NCBI GenBank assembly: GCA_965276955.1
Contig: CBDIBP010000007.1
Span: 124,001 to 188,000 of the forward strand
Reading direction: 5' to 3'
Source: JABDEZ01 sp965276955
GTDB lineage: Bacteria > Bacteroidota > Bacteroidia > Chitinophagales > Chitinophagaceae
Length of the DNA stretch: 64,000 bases
The notes under the pieces are model-generated. The model worked only from the letters and a program-made list of their open reading frames with translations, ran no database searches and was not told where the DNA came from. Made by a program: the position numbers and the translations under genes. This document shows positions 37,414-46,669 of the stretch, piece after piece; the stretch's first letter is position 1, and each line of letters opens with the position of its first letter.

Positions 37414-37544
37414 TCCTGTTATGTTATTCAAAAAAATAGTTGCCTGAAAGAGAGATGATATTTTGCAAGGCGAGCACTCTGAAAACGTGCGCAATGCTAC
37501 ACCACTTTTACGTAACTAAAGGCCTTGCCGCCGTTAATTATTTA

Positions 37545-37569
37545 CGCAAACGATAGCCAAAACGATCCT
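37545..37569. promoter_or_regulatory. LacI-type operator candidate, double box, uronate operon
   Basis: CGCAAACGATAGC (37545-37557) and, right behind it, CCAAAACGATCC (core AAAACGAT at 37559-37566) share the core AAnCGnT of LacI/GalR operators. The two CG centres are 12 bp apart, the same spacing as in the double box before susC. They lie 132-156 bases upstream of the polygalacturonase start. Confidence 0.45.
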
Positions 37570-37603
37570 TTTAACGTTCTCTTATTCCAACCACCTGAAT
37601 TCA

Positions 37604-37675
37604 AAAAAATATGGCCTGAACAGTACCTATCCCATGCTAAGACAAGGGATAATATTTTCTATACTGCTCAGGCCA
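37604..37675 (-). terminator. Long hairpin terminator between the two pectin units
   Basis: GGCCTGAACAGTA (37613-37625) pairs with TACTGCTCAGGCC with a single A-C mismatch, and an inner TATCCC/GGGATA stem lies within the arm, giving a ~60-base hairpin. On the minus strand it runs into seven T (37610-37604). It is about 30 bases past the stop of the T9SS protein gene and separates the susCD unit from the polygalacturonase-uronate unit. Confidence 0.75.
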
Positions 37676-37701
37676 TTTATTATTCTTTTCAATGCTGCAA
37701 A

Positions 37702-39465
37702 TTATTCAACAACTACACGTTTGCCGATCTTGGTAGTGGCATTGCTTATCTCCACTTGATAGATGCCTGTAGGGGCATTCTCCATGTTGATCTTGTAGTT
37801 TGTAGTGTTCGCATTGTAGGTCACATCGCTGTTATGAACTGCCTGACCCAACACATTGTATACAGCTACATGATAGGTACCCGCCTGGCTGCCAGATATC
37901 TGGTAGCTGATCTGCTTGTTGGTAGTAGGGTTTGGCGCTACTGTTACATTGAGGTCCGATGCGTTAGCAACACTGGCAACTGCAGTAGGCAGACCCGCAA
38001 CACCGATAAAATATTTACCGGCCGGAGCACCAGCTGGCACACCAACTACTGCCAGGTAAGGGCTTGCGACTGTGCCAGAGCCTGACACAGTAACATTAGT
38101 ACCGCTTACATATTCTACCTGTGTGGCGCCAGATGCAGGACGTACATATACACTTGGTGTAGTGCCTACAGCAGAGCCCTGCTCAGCAGCCAACCATGTG
38201 AATTTCAATGAGTCCATTTTACCACCTGTACCTGTTTCTTTAATGGTCCATTCACGGCCTACCACTTTAGTAAGATCTGTTGGTGGATTAACGAAATCAA
38301 AAGTATTTGTGATGCTTACAGAGAAAGTATCTGCAGTACCAGCATTCTGGATAGATACTGTGTTATTGCCATGGGCAGCAGTAGCTACCGGGTATTTTGC
38401 ATAAGTACCCGGAGTGCTTATAAAGCGCTTCATGATAGCAGTAGTAACCATGTTGAAGGCAGCAGCGATAGCATTATCCATTTTAAAATCAGTAGGTGTT
38501 GCATCTACAACGCCACCTGCAAGCACATTAAGCGCTACAGAACCGGGAGTAGGTGTAGCAGGGGTACCGTTGTACAGTGAGCTATCCATTGTACTGAAAA
38601 CCGCACCTGTTTTAAGCACACCGGAAACATTCAATGTCACTACAGATGAAGCATTAGTGGCTATTGGGGAAATGTATGTGGTTCCAACACTCGCGCTCAG
38701 GTCAGCTGTACCATTGATGTTGTATACATAACTGCCACCCGCGTTGGTATTAGTTACTGATTGGTAATGCAAAACTGCACCCCGGGTAAAAGTAACCACT
38801 GCGCCCGCACTTATAGTAATGGAGTCAACATCAGTATTAGCACTGGTGCTGCCATAATATGCAGTAAGACCTACTGCACTGCCAAACGAATTGCTCTGGT
38901 TGTTGAAGGTAACTGGAGCGCTGATGATACCATTGATCTGGTTACCTGTAGTAGTGCCCGTACCACCTAAGATCCTCAACCGATTAACTATTGTTGTTCC
39001 AGTACCACTCAGTGTCCATTGGTGGGCGGTACCAGACAATTCGATGTTAATAGAATCGTCGGCAGTGGCAGCATTTCCGCCAATTGTACCATTGTTCACC
39101 AATGAAGTACCAGACATACGCAGACCTTGCGCAGCGGTTCCACTTCCCCATTTGATACTACCACCTGTTTGTACTGTAGTGTTCAATGATCCTGAGCTAC
39201 CAGACAATGTCATAGCACTGCCAGTAAGAACTGTTAACATTGCACTATTAGACAAACCAGGCTTTGATGTCGCTGCAACCCATGCCATAGCCGTACCATC
39301 ATACTTTTGCCAGTTCGCGGGAGTGTTCCAATCTCCTGATGCCGGAGTAGCAACAGGAGCAGCACTTGCAACGGCAGATCTCCATTCTGCCGACGTTTGG
39401 GCATTGGCTATTGCCGGTAAGGCAAGGGCCAACATAAACAATTTTGAACTAAATTTAGATTTCAT
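37702..39465 (-). CDS. T9SS-secreted protein of unknown function in the pectin locus
   Basis: A 587-residue secreted protein. The signal peptide (MKSKFSSKLFMLALALPAIANAQ) fixes the start at the ATG 39465; a GTG two codons earlier is ignored. The body is rich in Gly, Thr, Ser and Asn with repeated short strands (TGSAMTLSGSSGSLNTTVQTGGSI, TSLVNNGTIGGNA), as in solenoid adhesins or beta-helix proteins, but no catalytic motif is visible. The last ~80 residues are a type IX secretion tail (LNVTVAPNPTTNKQ ... NAPTGIYQVEISNATTKIGKRVVVE). It is the last gene of the susCD-pectate lyase unit. A carbohydrate-binding or surface role on pectin is likely but unproven. Confidence 0.8.
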   Translation of the reverse strand: MKSKFSSKLFMLALALPAIANAQTSAEWRSAVASAAPVATPASGDWNTPANWQKYDGTAMAWVAATSKPGLSNSAMLTVLTGSAMTLSGSSGSLNTTVQTGGSIKWGSGTAAQGLRMSGTSLVNNGTIGGNAATADDSINIELSGTAHQWTLSGTGTTIVNRLRILGGTGTTTGNQINGIISAPVTFNNQSNSFGSAVGLTAYYGSTSANTDVDSITISAGAVVTFTRGAVLHYQSVTNTNAGGSYVYNINGTADLSASVGTTYISPIATNASSVVTLNVSGVLKTGAVFSTMDSSLYNGTPATPTPGSVALNVLAGGVVDATPTDFKMDNAIAAAFNMVTTAIMKRFISTPGTYAKYPVATAAHGNNTVSIQNAGTADTFSVSITNTFDFVNPPTDLTKVVGREWTIKETGTGGKMDSLKFTWLAAEQGSAVGTTPSVYVRPASGATQVEYVSGTNVTVSGSGTVASPYLAVVGVPAGAPAGKYFIGVAGLPTAVASVANASDLNVTVAPNPTTNKQISYQISGSQAGTYHVAVYNVLGQAVHNSDVTYNANTTNYKINMENAPTGIYQVEISNATTKIGKRVVVE

Positions 39466-39503
39466 ACACACGTGGTTTTTGATTAACTATTAGATCTTAA
39501 GAT

Positions 39504-41291
39504 TTACTGCTTAATTAATTTTCGATTCACAATTTCAGATCCTGAGCTGTACCTTAACACATACACACCGGGCGCCAAAGCACGTGTGGGCATGCTGATA
39601 TCTTCCTCTCCTGCCGGCACAAATAACCTATATCTTTCCACACCAGCAACATCAAAAATGACGACCATTGCGGCAGCTGAGTTCATCCTCGTCACCTGTA
39701 TATCCCCGGTAGCAGGGTTAGGATAAATGGTAACCAAAGTATGAGTAGCGTTTACTGTTACAAGGCCAACCTTGGTGGTATCGTTATGCAAAGTGTCTGA
39801 GATACTATTCAGGTAGTTCTCCAGGTTAGTGTACCCATTAGGTGCATAGCCATTCCTATCGGCCGCATTGGCAGAGTCCAGCCCATTCAGTGTTTCCCAC
39901 CAGTCGGGCATGCCGTCCTTATCAAGGTCTGCCGGGGCAGGTGATGAGCACAAGGTGGGCCATGCATTCACGGTAAGCGCATAGGCTGTACAATGTGGGA
40001 AACCACCCTGCACATCTATGATCTTACCCGTGTTGTTGATCACATCGTTTATGATGCGCTGATCAAGAGTATCGCGTTGCGGCAGCGTAGCGCCTACATG
40101 CAATAGTATAGAATCGTAAGCGTCTTGTGCAGTTTGAAGCGTGACAGGAGGATTCACATTAAAACGTGTGGTCACTTTTGCAGCTGATGTATCGGCAAGG
40201 CTGCCACCAGCCATTGCTGCGCCCAGCCAGTTATCGTTAGTTACTACAGAAGAGCCTACCACATAATTGCCGGTCATATAATATTTACCGTATGGCAATG
40301 TAGGCGCGGTTGTCTGTGTGTAAGGATTAATGATCTCGTACTTTATTGGCACCCCGCTGCTACTTGTATTAGCTGTAGACGGACCAGACTTGTAGTAATT
40401 GTTGATGATGTTATAATTGCCACCCTCACCACCATTGGTAGTGTAGCCACCCCAGTTGCAGATAACGTTATTTACAAAATCTGCATTCTCCAATCCTGTT
40501 ACCCCAACAGCAGGGTTGCCGGTCTGCAGATTCCTGCTACCATCAAAGCGACAATTGCGCCCTTGCAGGTCCATCAACAAGTTGTGATGCCCTGTAAAAT
40601 GCTTACCACCCCAGATACCACCAAAACCATGATGCTCAAAGTCATTATCCCCTGTCTCTAAATGGTAAGAGTAGTTGAGCCCTTCGCTGATGATGTTCCA
40701 TTGCAGTGTAGTGCTGTCGCCCCTGTAAAAAGTGCAGCTCTCGTCATCGCCCCAGCTCATGGTGCAATGGTCTATCATTATATTTTTGAAACCAAGTCCG
40801 TCAAACGCATCATCGTTACCACTGCCTACTTCGCTGGATGGCACAGGAGCCGTACAAGTTGTACCGCCTATAAGCTCATGTTTATCGCCCATGCGGAAAC
40901 GTATATAGCGTACTATTACATTACTGCCATTAACTACCACAGGATAATCAGCAAGGCATATACCGCACCCCGGTGCTGTTTGCCCGGCTATAGTAGTATT
41001 CTTCCCTATCTTCAGCTGCCCTGCCAGGTGAATGGTACCAGAAACGGCAAAAACTATAGTGCGGTAAGTAGCCGACTGTGCTATTGCCCACCGCAAAGAC
41101 CCAGATGGAGGATTAGAAGTAGCATCATTCAGATTAGTAACATAGAGTACCGTAGTAGGTAGTGCGGGCGTACCACGGCCACCAGTAGTGTACATACCTG
41201 CGCCCTCAGCACCGGGGAATGATGGCAACTGGGCAAATGCACCCAGGCCAACTATTACCCCTAAACATATCAACAATGCGCTCTTCAACAT
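39504..41291 (-). CDS. Pectate lyase, polysaccharide lyase family 1-like, T9SS-secreted
   Basis: Cleaves polygalacturonate by beta-elimination, giving unsaturated ends. The 595-residue protein has a signal peptide (MLKSALLICLGVIVGLGAFAQ), then a family 1-like parallel beta helix: FPGAEGAGMYTTGGRG, VTNLNDATSNPPSGSLRWAIAQ, NTTIAGQTAPG, VIVRYIRFRMGD, DHCTMSWGDDES, and GHHNLLMDLQGRNCRFDGSRN. A spacer with a DLDKDGMPDWWE calcium-like repeat (about 455-470) precedes a T9SS tail ending in LAPGVYVLRYSSGSEIVNRKLIKQ. It lies 17 bases after susD. The products would need an unsaturated-uronyl hydrolase, which is not in this window. Confidence 0.88.
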   Translation of the reverse strand: MLKSALLICLGVIVGLGAFAQLPSFPGAEGAGMYTTGGRGTPALPTTVLYVTNLNDATSNPPSGSLRWAIAQSATYRTIVFAVSGTIHLAGQLKIGKNTTIAGQTAPGCGICLADYPVVVNGSNVIVRYIRFRMGDKHELIGGTTCTAPVPSSEVGSGNDDAFDGLGFKNIMIDHCTMSWGDDESCTFYRGDSTTLQWNIISEGLNYSYHLETGDNDFEHHGFGGIWGGKHFTGHHNLLMDLQGRNCRFDGSRNLQTGNPAVGVTGLENADFVNNVICNWGGYTTNGGEGGNYNIINNYYKSGPSTANTSSSGVPIKYEIINPYTQTTAPTLPYGKYYMTGNYVVGSSVVTNDNWLGAAMAGGSLADTSAAKVTTRFNVNPPVTLQTAQDAYDSILLHVGATLPQRDTLDQRIINDVINNTGKIIDVQGGFPHCTAYALTVNAWPTLCSSPAPADLDKDGMPDWWETLNGLDSANAADRNGYAPNGYTNLENYLNSISDTLHNDTTKVGLVTVNATHTLVTIYPNPATGDIQVTRMNSAAAMVVIFDVAGVERYRLFVPAGEEDISMPTRALAPGVYVLRYSSGSEIVNRKLIKQ

Positions 41292-41308
41292 AAAAACCTT
41301 TTCTTTTT

Positions 41309-43141
41309 TTAGTATCCTATATTTTGTGCCAGGTTAGGATTAGCATCCCGGGCGGCTTGTGGTATAGGCAACAATGTTCTAAAGTCGTTGGCCGTAGAAT
41401 AGGTATATGTATTACTTGCTGTAACACCAGGTACCATACCCACACCATATTCAGCAAGCAAGCTGCTTACAATAGCAGATGTTCCCAGCCACTTATTGGT
41501 AGGGTTTAAACCTGCACTATTATCATTATAAAAAGACCCCAGCCATATTACACCTGTTGCGGTGGTCGAATTAACATCGTAAGGCGCATTCGTAGCGTAG
41601 TTAGCCCAGTTGCCGGCAGCATCGCTAGTTCGTGTAGACATATCAGACAATATGTTCTTAGCATTGGCTATAGCAGTTCCCAACATATTCCACCTTATCA
41701 GGTCGTACTTGCGTATACCTTCGCCACCAAACTCCAGCGATCGTTCTTTCATTAATGCTTTGAAGAACCCGTCATGATCTGCAGGTGGGTTCACGGCCAA
41801 TGTAGTATTGTTGTTATGTCCCCTGGCGCTTACAGCCATCAGCCTGCCTATAGCTAAGCCGCTTGCACCATTATTCAGTTCATTATCTGCTTCTGCATAC
41901 ATCAGGTACACGTCACTCAGCCTTATCAATGGCCAGCTGGCGCCAAAGTACTGCACGGTAGATGGAAACCCATTAGGTATCCAGTCCCTTCTAAATTTCC
42001 CGTCCCTCAGGCTGTAGGAATTACGTACAGTAAGGCCACCGACACTTGTAAGGATATCGTAAGGCGCAATAGTAACATCCCTTCTTAGGTCAGTAGAGTC
42101 GAACAGGTAAAAATAGGAAGGCAGAATGGTCAGTGCAGCGTTGCCCGGGGCACTTGATGGGGTGTACTTAGGCCCGTCATAATAACCCAGCTTACTATCT
42201 GTAGTACCGGTACCACCACCAAATGTCACACACCACAGCACTTCGCCAGTAGGGTCTACCATACCTGCATCCAGGTATTTCTGGAAAACATCCTTAAAGT
42301 TTGTTTCCAGGCTATGATCGGCCGTGTGGAAAGTAAGGATAGTATCACACTCGTTCTTCGCTATAGTGTAGTATGTGTTAGGATCGCTGCCCTGTGCCAT
42401 GATACCAGAACTGCGGAAAGACCATCCTGCGCGATACATTGCTATACGTGCACGCAATGCCCTTACAGCCCCCTGCGTGATGCGGGAGTTAGGCGTATTG
42501 GCCGCTGTGCGCCATGGTACTATCTGCTCTGCCGCCAGCAGGTCGTTCAGCAGGTGGTTATAAATTGTATCCCTGTCTGTTTTACCAGGGTTCAGGTTGC
42601 TTTGTGTGAAGGTGGGTGCGAACTGTGCAGGTACATCGCCCCAGTTGCGTATCAGCTCCAGGTAGAACTGTGCTCGTAGCGTTAGTGCTTCACCATATAA
42701 TCTTTTCAATACAGGACCGTTAGTTGCATCATTGTACATAGTCATTTTGGGTATGTAGTAGATACAAAGATTGGCGCGCTCTATACCAGAGAACATCTGG
42801 TTGAAGGGAAGGTACAACTGTGCATTGGATGACTGTGCGCCGTAGTGGGCTATATCGCGCCTGTCACCATCAGGGAAGGGCGTCCCTGACTGTCCTTCTA
42901 TGTTATCATCATCATAAGGGAAGTACATGCTCACCCTGGTACCATATCCCTGGTCGCCCGTCATAGCTGCGTATACACCCAGGACAGCGGCGGTTGCATT
43001 GGTAACGTTAGAAAATACATAGTCGGGACCAAATGTAGAAACGGGGTTCACTGTGAGGTATTTTTTGCAGGAATTTACCGGCAACATCATTGCTATCACC
43101 ACCACACTCAGCGCAAATTTCTTAAAACACATATTCTTCAA
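41309..43141 (-). CDS. SusD/RagB-type nutrient-binding outer membrane lipoprotein
   Basis: A 610-residue surface lipoprotein that caps the SusC channel and binds oligosaccharide. The lipobox ends at Cys25 (LPVNSC), followed by KKYLTVNPVS, typical of SusD N-termini. The SusD-like domain has the helical core (RLYGEALTLRAQFYLELIRNWGDVP), and a C-terminal block with RLSDVYLMYAEADN and KERSLEFGGEGIRKYDLIRWN. It follows susC by 18 bases. Next to pectate lyase, the ligand is most likely pectin-derived oligogalacturonide. Confidence 0.94.
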   Translation of the reverse strand: MKNMCFKKFALSVVVIAMMLPVNSCKKYLTVNPVSTFGPDYVFSNVTNATAAVLGVYAAMTGDQGYGTRVSMYFPYDDDNIEGQSGTPFPDGDRRDIAHYGAQSSNAQLYLPFNQMFSGIERANLCIYYIPKMTMYNDATNGPVLKRLYGEALTLRAQFYLELIRNWGDVPAQFAPTFTQSNLNPGKTDRDTIYNHLLNDLLAAEQIVPWRTAANTPNSRITQGAVRALRARIAMYRAGWSFRSSGIMAQGSDPNTYYTIAKNECDTILTFHTADHSLETNFKDVFQKYLDAGMVDPTGEVLWCVTFGGGTGTTDSKLGYYDGPKYTPSSAPGNAALTILPSYFYLFDSTDLRRDVTIAPYDILTSVGGLTVRNSYSLRDGKFRRDWIPNGFPSTVQYFGASWPLIRLSDVYLMYAEADNELNNGASGLAIGRLMAVSARGHNNNTTLAVNPPADHDGFFKALMKERSLEFGGEGIRKYDLIRWNMLGTAIANAKNILSDMSTRTSDAAGNWANYATNAPYDVNSTTATGVIWLGSFYNDNSAGLNPTNKWLGTSAIVSSLLAEYGVGMVPGVTASNTYTYSTANDFRTLLPIPQAARDANPNLAQNIGY

Positions 43142-43159
43142 TTTTTCTTTAAACGATTT

Positions 43160-46100
43160 TTATAAACTTGCCTGGATACCAAACAAGTATGTATGCGAAC
43201 GCGGGTAAGTAGAATAATCAACACCTGGTGTTAGCGGTGTGCCCCGGCGTGTATTAGCCTCGGGGTCGTACCCGCTATAGCCTGTTATTACAGCAAGGTT
43301 ATTCACCGTAGCATATACCCTGAACTTCTCGATCTTGAACCTGCTCAGGAATTTCTGTGGCAAGGAATAACCTAAGGTGATGTTGTTGATACGGATAAAA
43401 GAACCATCTTCTACAGCATTGGTGCTGGAATAGTAAGCACTGTTGCTACTTTGTGGCATAGGGCCGGTAGGGTGCGGGTTGGCAGCATCCAGCACGGCAG
43501 GCGATGCACCTGTAGCATATGCTGAGGCGGTAGAAACGGTTTGCAACACGGCCCCTGTCTTAGGGTCTATAGTGCGCCATGTACCTGCCTGCGTGCCTAA
43601 CAGGTTAGCATAGGTGGTATAGGCATTGCTGAACTCAAGGCTATTATCATTATACACCTGGTTACCGTACTCAAAATTGATGAATATAGACAAGTCGAAA
43701 GCCTTGTACGTGAACTGCTGGTGCAAACCACCGTAGAATTTAGGATTGGCATGACCTATAACTGTTCTGTCATGGGTAAGGTCTACCAGTGTATCGCCGT
43801 TCAGGCTTTTGTACTTTATCTGTCCGGGCTGCGGCAGGCTGCCGGTTATGGCCACATCGTTCACCAGGCCAGCTTTAGGTATATACCTGCCGGTAGATGC
43901 GTCGTAAGTAAAATCGCTGGTCTTGTAGTAGCCATCTGCCACCAGGCCATACATGGTACCTACCTGCTGGCCTACCTGCGCTATATAATCTGCGGGGGCA
44001 AATGATGGCGCCCAACCTGAAGCTATCAGGAACGATTGCGGCCCACCCAGGCTGGTGATCTCATTATTATTGAATGACATGTTGTAGTTGGCTGTCCACC
44101 TGAAAGCACCTACTCTTAATATGGTCGCATTCACCTGGTACTCCATACCCTTGTTGCGGGTAGAACCTATGTTTTGCAACTGCGTAGTATAGCCACCTGT
44201 AGGGGAGATAGGTACTGGCAGCAAAAGGTTGTCTGAGCTATTGTAATAAAAATCGGCAGAGAAGCCTATCCTTCCGTCAAAGAAGCTGGCATCAAAACCC
44301 AGATTGCGCGACGTAGTGGTTTCCCATTTCAGATTAGGATTGGGCAGGTAAGTAGCCACGAATGCTGAAGTTGCCGGCCCGTTATGGCCCTGCAGGTAAT
44401 AGAAAGTGTTTGATGCAAATTGCGATAAGAACAAGCCATCTCCAATGCGGTTATTACCGGCTTCACCTATACTTACCCTTATTTTAAGATCACTGACCAC
44501 AGGTTTCAGTTTCTGCATGAAGTTCTCTTGTGAGATGCGCCATGCCAGTGCTGCTGATGGGAAATAACCCCAATCATTATTGTTGGCAGTAGAGAATTTA
44601 GAAGATCCATCGGCCCTGAAGCTAACTGTAGCCAGGTACTTTTGTTTAAAGGTATAATTAAGTCTGCCGAAGAAAGATATCAGCTTATCGGTAGTATCGA
44701 TAGACGGTGTGCCGACCACAGAATTGGGAAGCTGCTGCGGTATACCGTTACCCATATTACCAAATGCTGCAGTAGGAGTGATGCCAGGAAGAAAAATAGA
44801 CTCCTGCGCAAAACCCTGGTAGTGATTCACGAAAGTTTCTTCCCCTACAAGTGCAGTAATGGCGTTGTCTTTAGCAAACGCCGTTGTGCTCTTGGAGTTG
44901 GTATATGTAAATACATTAGAGTTGTTGGTCGTCATCCTTTTACCATTAATGATAATAGCTTCCGGCCCAGATGGGGTGCTTAGCTTAGCATTGTAAGTAA
45001 GCGTATCGTTGAACGCATTGGTTTGCGTATTGGTAATGTCCACACCCAGGGTAGTGCGGAAGAACAAATAGTCGGTAAAATTATAATCAAGGTGCCCGCT
45101 GATATTGAATATGCTGTTCACCTGTTTCTTGTATTGTGCCTGGTTCAGCAATATCGGGTTCACTAACCCAAGGCTACCATCATTGGTTGCCTGGTAATAA
45201 GCAGGGTCGTAGGTATAAATGGTCTGGCCTGGTGGCAGGTACGGCCTGTACCTAACAGCCTGGCGCAAAAAGTTAAGCGTTGCATTGCCGGGGCTTGAAG
45301 TACCGGAGCCATTAACAGTCGTATTGTTGTAACGGGTATTAAAACTTATTTTAAGTTTTTTACTGAACTGGTGGTCCAGTGTCATGTTCATCAATTCCCT
45401 GTCATAGCCCGTAAGCAACATGATGCCTTGCTGATTGTTAGATGTGAGGCTGATGCTGTACTGTGTGGTCTGGTTGCCACCGGTAAGCGCTATATTATGC
45501 GATTGCATTGCAGCGTTCCTGCCGAATAATTGTTTTTGCCAGTCTGTAACAGGCGCTTTTTTGTATGCAGAAAGCGTATCCCACGTAGTACCGAACTGTT
45601 TGGAAAATGCAGTACTGTCTGAATTCCTGGTACGTGAATACCAATAAGTAGCATAGTCGTAAGGCGACATCACGGGCAGTTCCTTTCCTAACTTCTGGAA
45701 ACCGTAAAAACCGTTGTAGGATATTTTTGCATGTCCCTTAGTGTCACTACCTCTTTTAGTAGTTATGATGACCACACCATTGGCGCCACGAGAGCCATAT
45801 ATTGCTGTTGCAGAGGCATCCTTCAATACATCTACAGACGCTATGTCCTGGGGGGAGATAGCATTAAGGCCGTCCTCTACTTCAATACCGTCAATAATGT
45901 ACAAAGGAGAGTTGTCTTGGGTTATAGAGTTCCCTCCACGTACTTTTATGGTCACATCAGCTCCGGGCTGGCCTTCATTGCTGGTTATCTGCACACCTGC
46001 CAGCCTGCCTTCCAGCGCCTCACCTGCAGAGTTTACCGGTATATCTTTCAGGTCTTTTGCAGTTGTTGATGATACAGCACCCGTAAGGTCTTTACGCTGC

Positions 46101-46435
46101 ACCGTCTGGTAGCCTATCACAACCAGTTCATTCAGCGTTTTATCTGTTGATTGCAACGTTACATTATAAGTGCTTTCTGTACCTATATCAATTGTTTTCG
46201 GGTTATGTCCTGTATAGCTGAAGGTCAATTGCACTTTGCCGGTGGCTGGAACATTGATACTATAGTAACCATCTGTATTACTAACTGTACCGGTGGGCGA
46301 ACCCACTAATCTAACCGTAGCTCCAAGCAGCGTATCACCGTCCGATCCTAATACAACACCCTGTATCGATCTGGTCTGAGCAAAAACGCATACTGTTATT
46401 AGCAGCATACTAATTGTAAGAAAAAGTTTTTTCAT
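43160..46435 (-). CDS. SusC/RagA-type TonB-linked outer membrane transporter
   Basis: A 1091-residue oligosaccharide importer. The start at 46435 (MKKLFLTISMLLITVCVFAQ) gives a signal peptide; 13 upstream codons are rejected. It has a CarboxypepD_reg-like domain (about 23-100: IQGVVLGSDGDTLLGATVRL), a plug with the SusC signature LKDASATAIYGSRGANGVVIITTKRG, and a 22-strand barrel to the C-terminus (YLFGIQASL). With susD it would draw pectin fragments across the outer membrane using TonB energy. Its promoter region carries a palindrome 28-45 bases upstream and a LacI-type double box 108-133 bases upstream. Confidence 0.95.
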   Translation of the reverse strand: MKKLFLTISMLLITVCVFAQTRSIQGVVLGSDGDTLLGATVRLVGSPTGTVSNTDGYYSINVPATGKVQLTFSYTGHNPKTIDIGTESTYNVTLQSTDKTLNELVVIGYQTVQRKDLTGAVSSTTAKDLKDIPVNSAGEALEGRLAGVQITSNEGQPGADVTIKVRGGNSITQDNSPLYIIDGIEVEDGLNAISPQDIASVDVLKDASATAIYGSRGANGVVIITTKRGSDTKGHAKISYNGFYGFQKLGKELPVMSPYDYATYWYSRTRNSDSTAFSKQFGTTWDTLSAYKKAPVTDWQKQLFGRNAAMQSHNIALTGGNQTTQYSISLTSNNQQGIMLLTGYDRELMNMTLDHQFSKKLKISFNTRYNNTTVNGSGTSSPGNATLNFLRQAVRYRPYLPPGQTIYTYDPAYYQATNDGSLGLVNPILLNQAQYKKQVNSIFNISGHLDYNFTDYLFFRTTLGVDITNTQTNAFNDTLTYNAKLSTPSGPEAIIINGKRMTTNNSNVFTYTNSKSTTAFAKDNAITALVGEETFVNHYQGFAQESIFLPGITPTAAFGNMGNGIPQQLPNSVVGTPSIDTTDKLISFFGRLNYTFKQKYLATVSFRADGSSKFSTANNNDWGYFPSAALAWRISQENFMQKLKPVVSDLKIRVSIGEAGNNRIGDGLFLSQFASNTFYYLQGHNGPATSAFVATYLPNPNLKWETTTSRNLGFDASFFDGRIGFSADFYYNSSDNLLLPVPISPTGGYTTQLQNIGSTRNKGMEYQVNATILRVGAFRWTANYNMSFNNNEITSLGGPQSFLIASGWAPSFAPADYIAQVGQQVGTMYGLVADGYYKTSDFTYDASTGRYIPKAGLVNDVAITGSLPQPGQIKYKSLNGDTLVDLTHDRTVIGHANPKFYGGLHQQFTYKAFDLSIFINFEYGNQVYNDNSLEFSNAYTTYANLLGTQAGTWRTIDPKTGAVLQTVSTASAYATGASPAVLDAANPHPTGPMPQSSNSAYYSSTNAVEDGSFIRINNITLGYSLPQKFLSRFKIEKFRVYATVNNLAVITGYSGYDPEANTRRGTPLTPGVDYSTYPRSHTYLFGIQASL

Positions 46436-46460
46436 GAAAGAAACGTTAAATATTTCTGCA

Positions 46461-46480
46461 AAGTGAGCAATCACTCACCT
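46461..46480. promoter_or_regulatory. Palindromic operator candidate upstream of susC
   Basis: AAGTGAGCAATCACTCACCT is an inverted repeat (AGGTGAG against CTCACTT, one mismatch, 6-base centre). It lies 26-45 bases before the susC start and faces the TetR gene that starts 190 bases away on the other strand. This kind of palindrome is typical of TetR-family operators; assignment to this TetR is inference. Confidence 0.45.
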
Positions 46481-46542
46481 TATTTAAACACAAGTTTAGC
46501 TTGATCTGAACTGTAAAAGCGCTGTTTTAGCATAAATAATTA

Positions 46543-46568
46543 TGCAAACGTTCCCGATAACGATTGTA
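46543..46568. promoter_or_regulatory. LacI-type operator candidate, double box, susC unit
   Basis: Two adjacent boxes, TGCAAACGTTCCC (46543-46555) and, on the other strand, TACAATCGTTATC (46568-46556), fit the LacI/GalR operator pattern TGnAAnCGnTnnC. The CG centres are 12 bp apart. They lie 108-133 bases before susC, between it and the TetR gene. Confidence 0.5.
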
Positions 46569-46669
46569 ACAAACTCCCGTATAGCAAAGCCTTATAGTAA
46601 CGTTTTTTAATTTATATTTATAAAAATGACGGGGATTAGTTTAATAGCCTATTACAAAATAGCTTTGCA

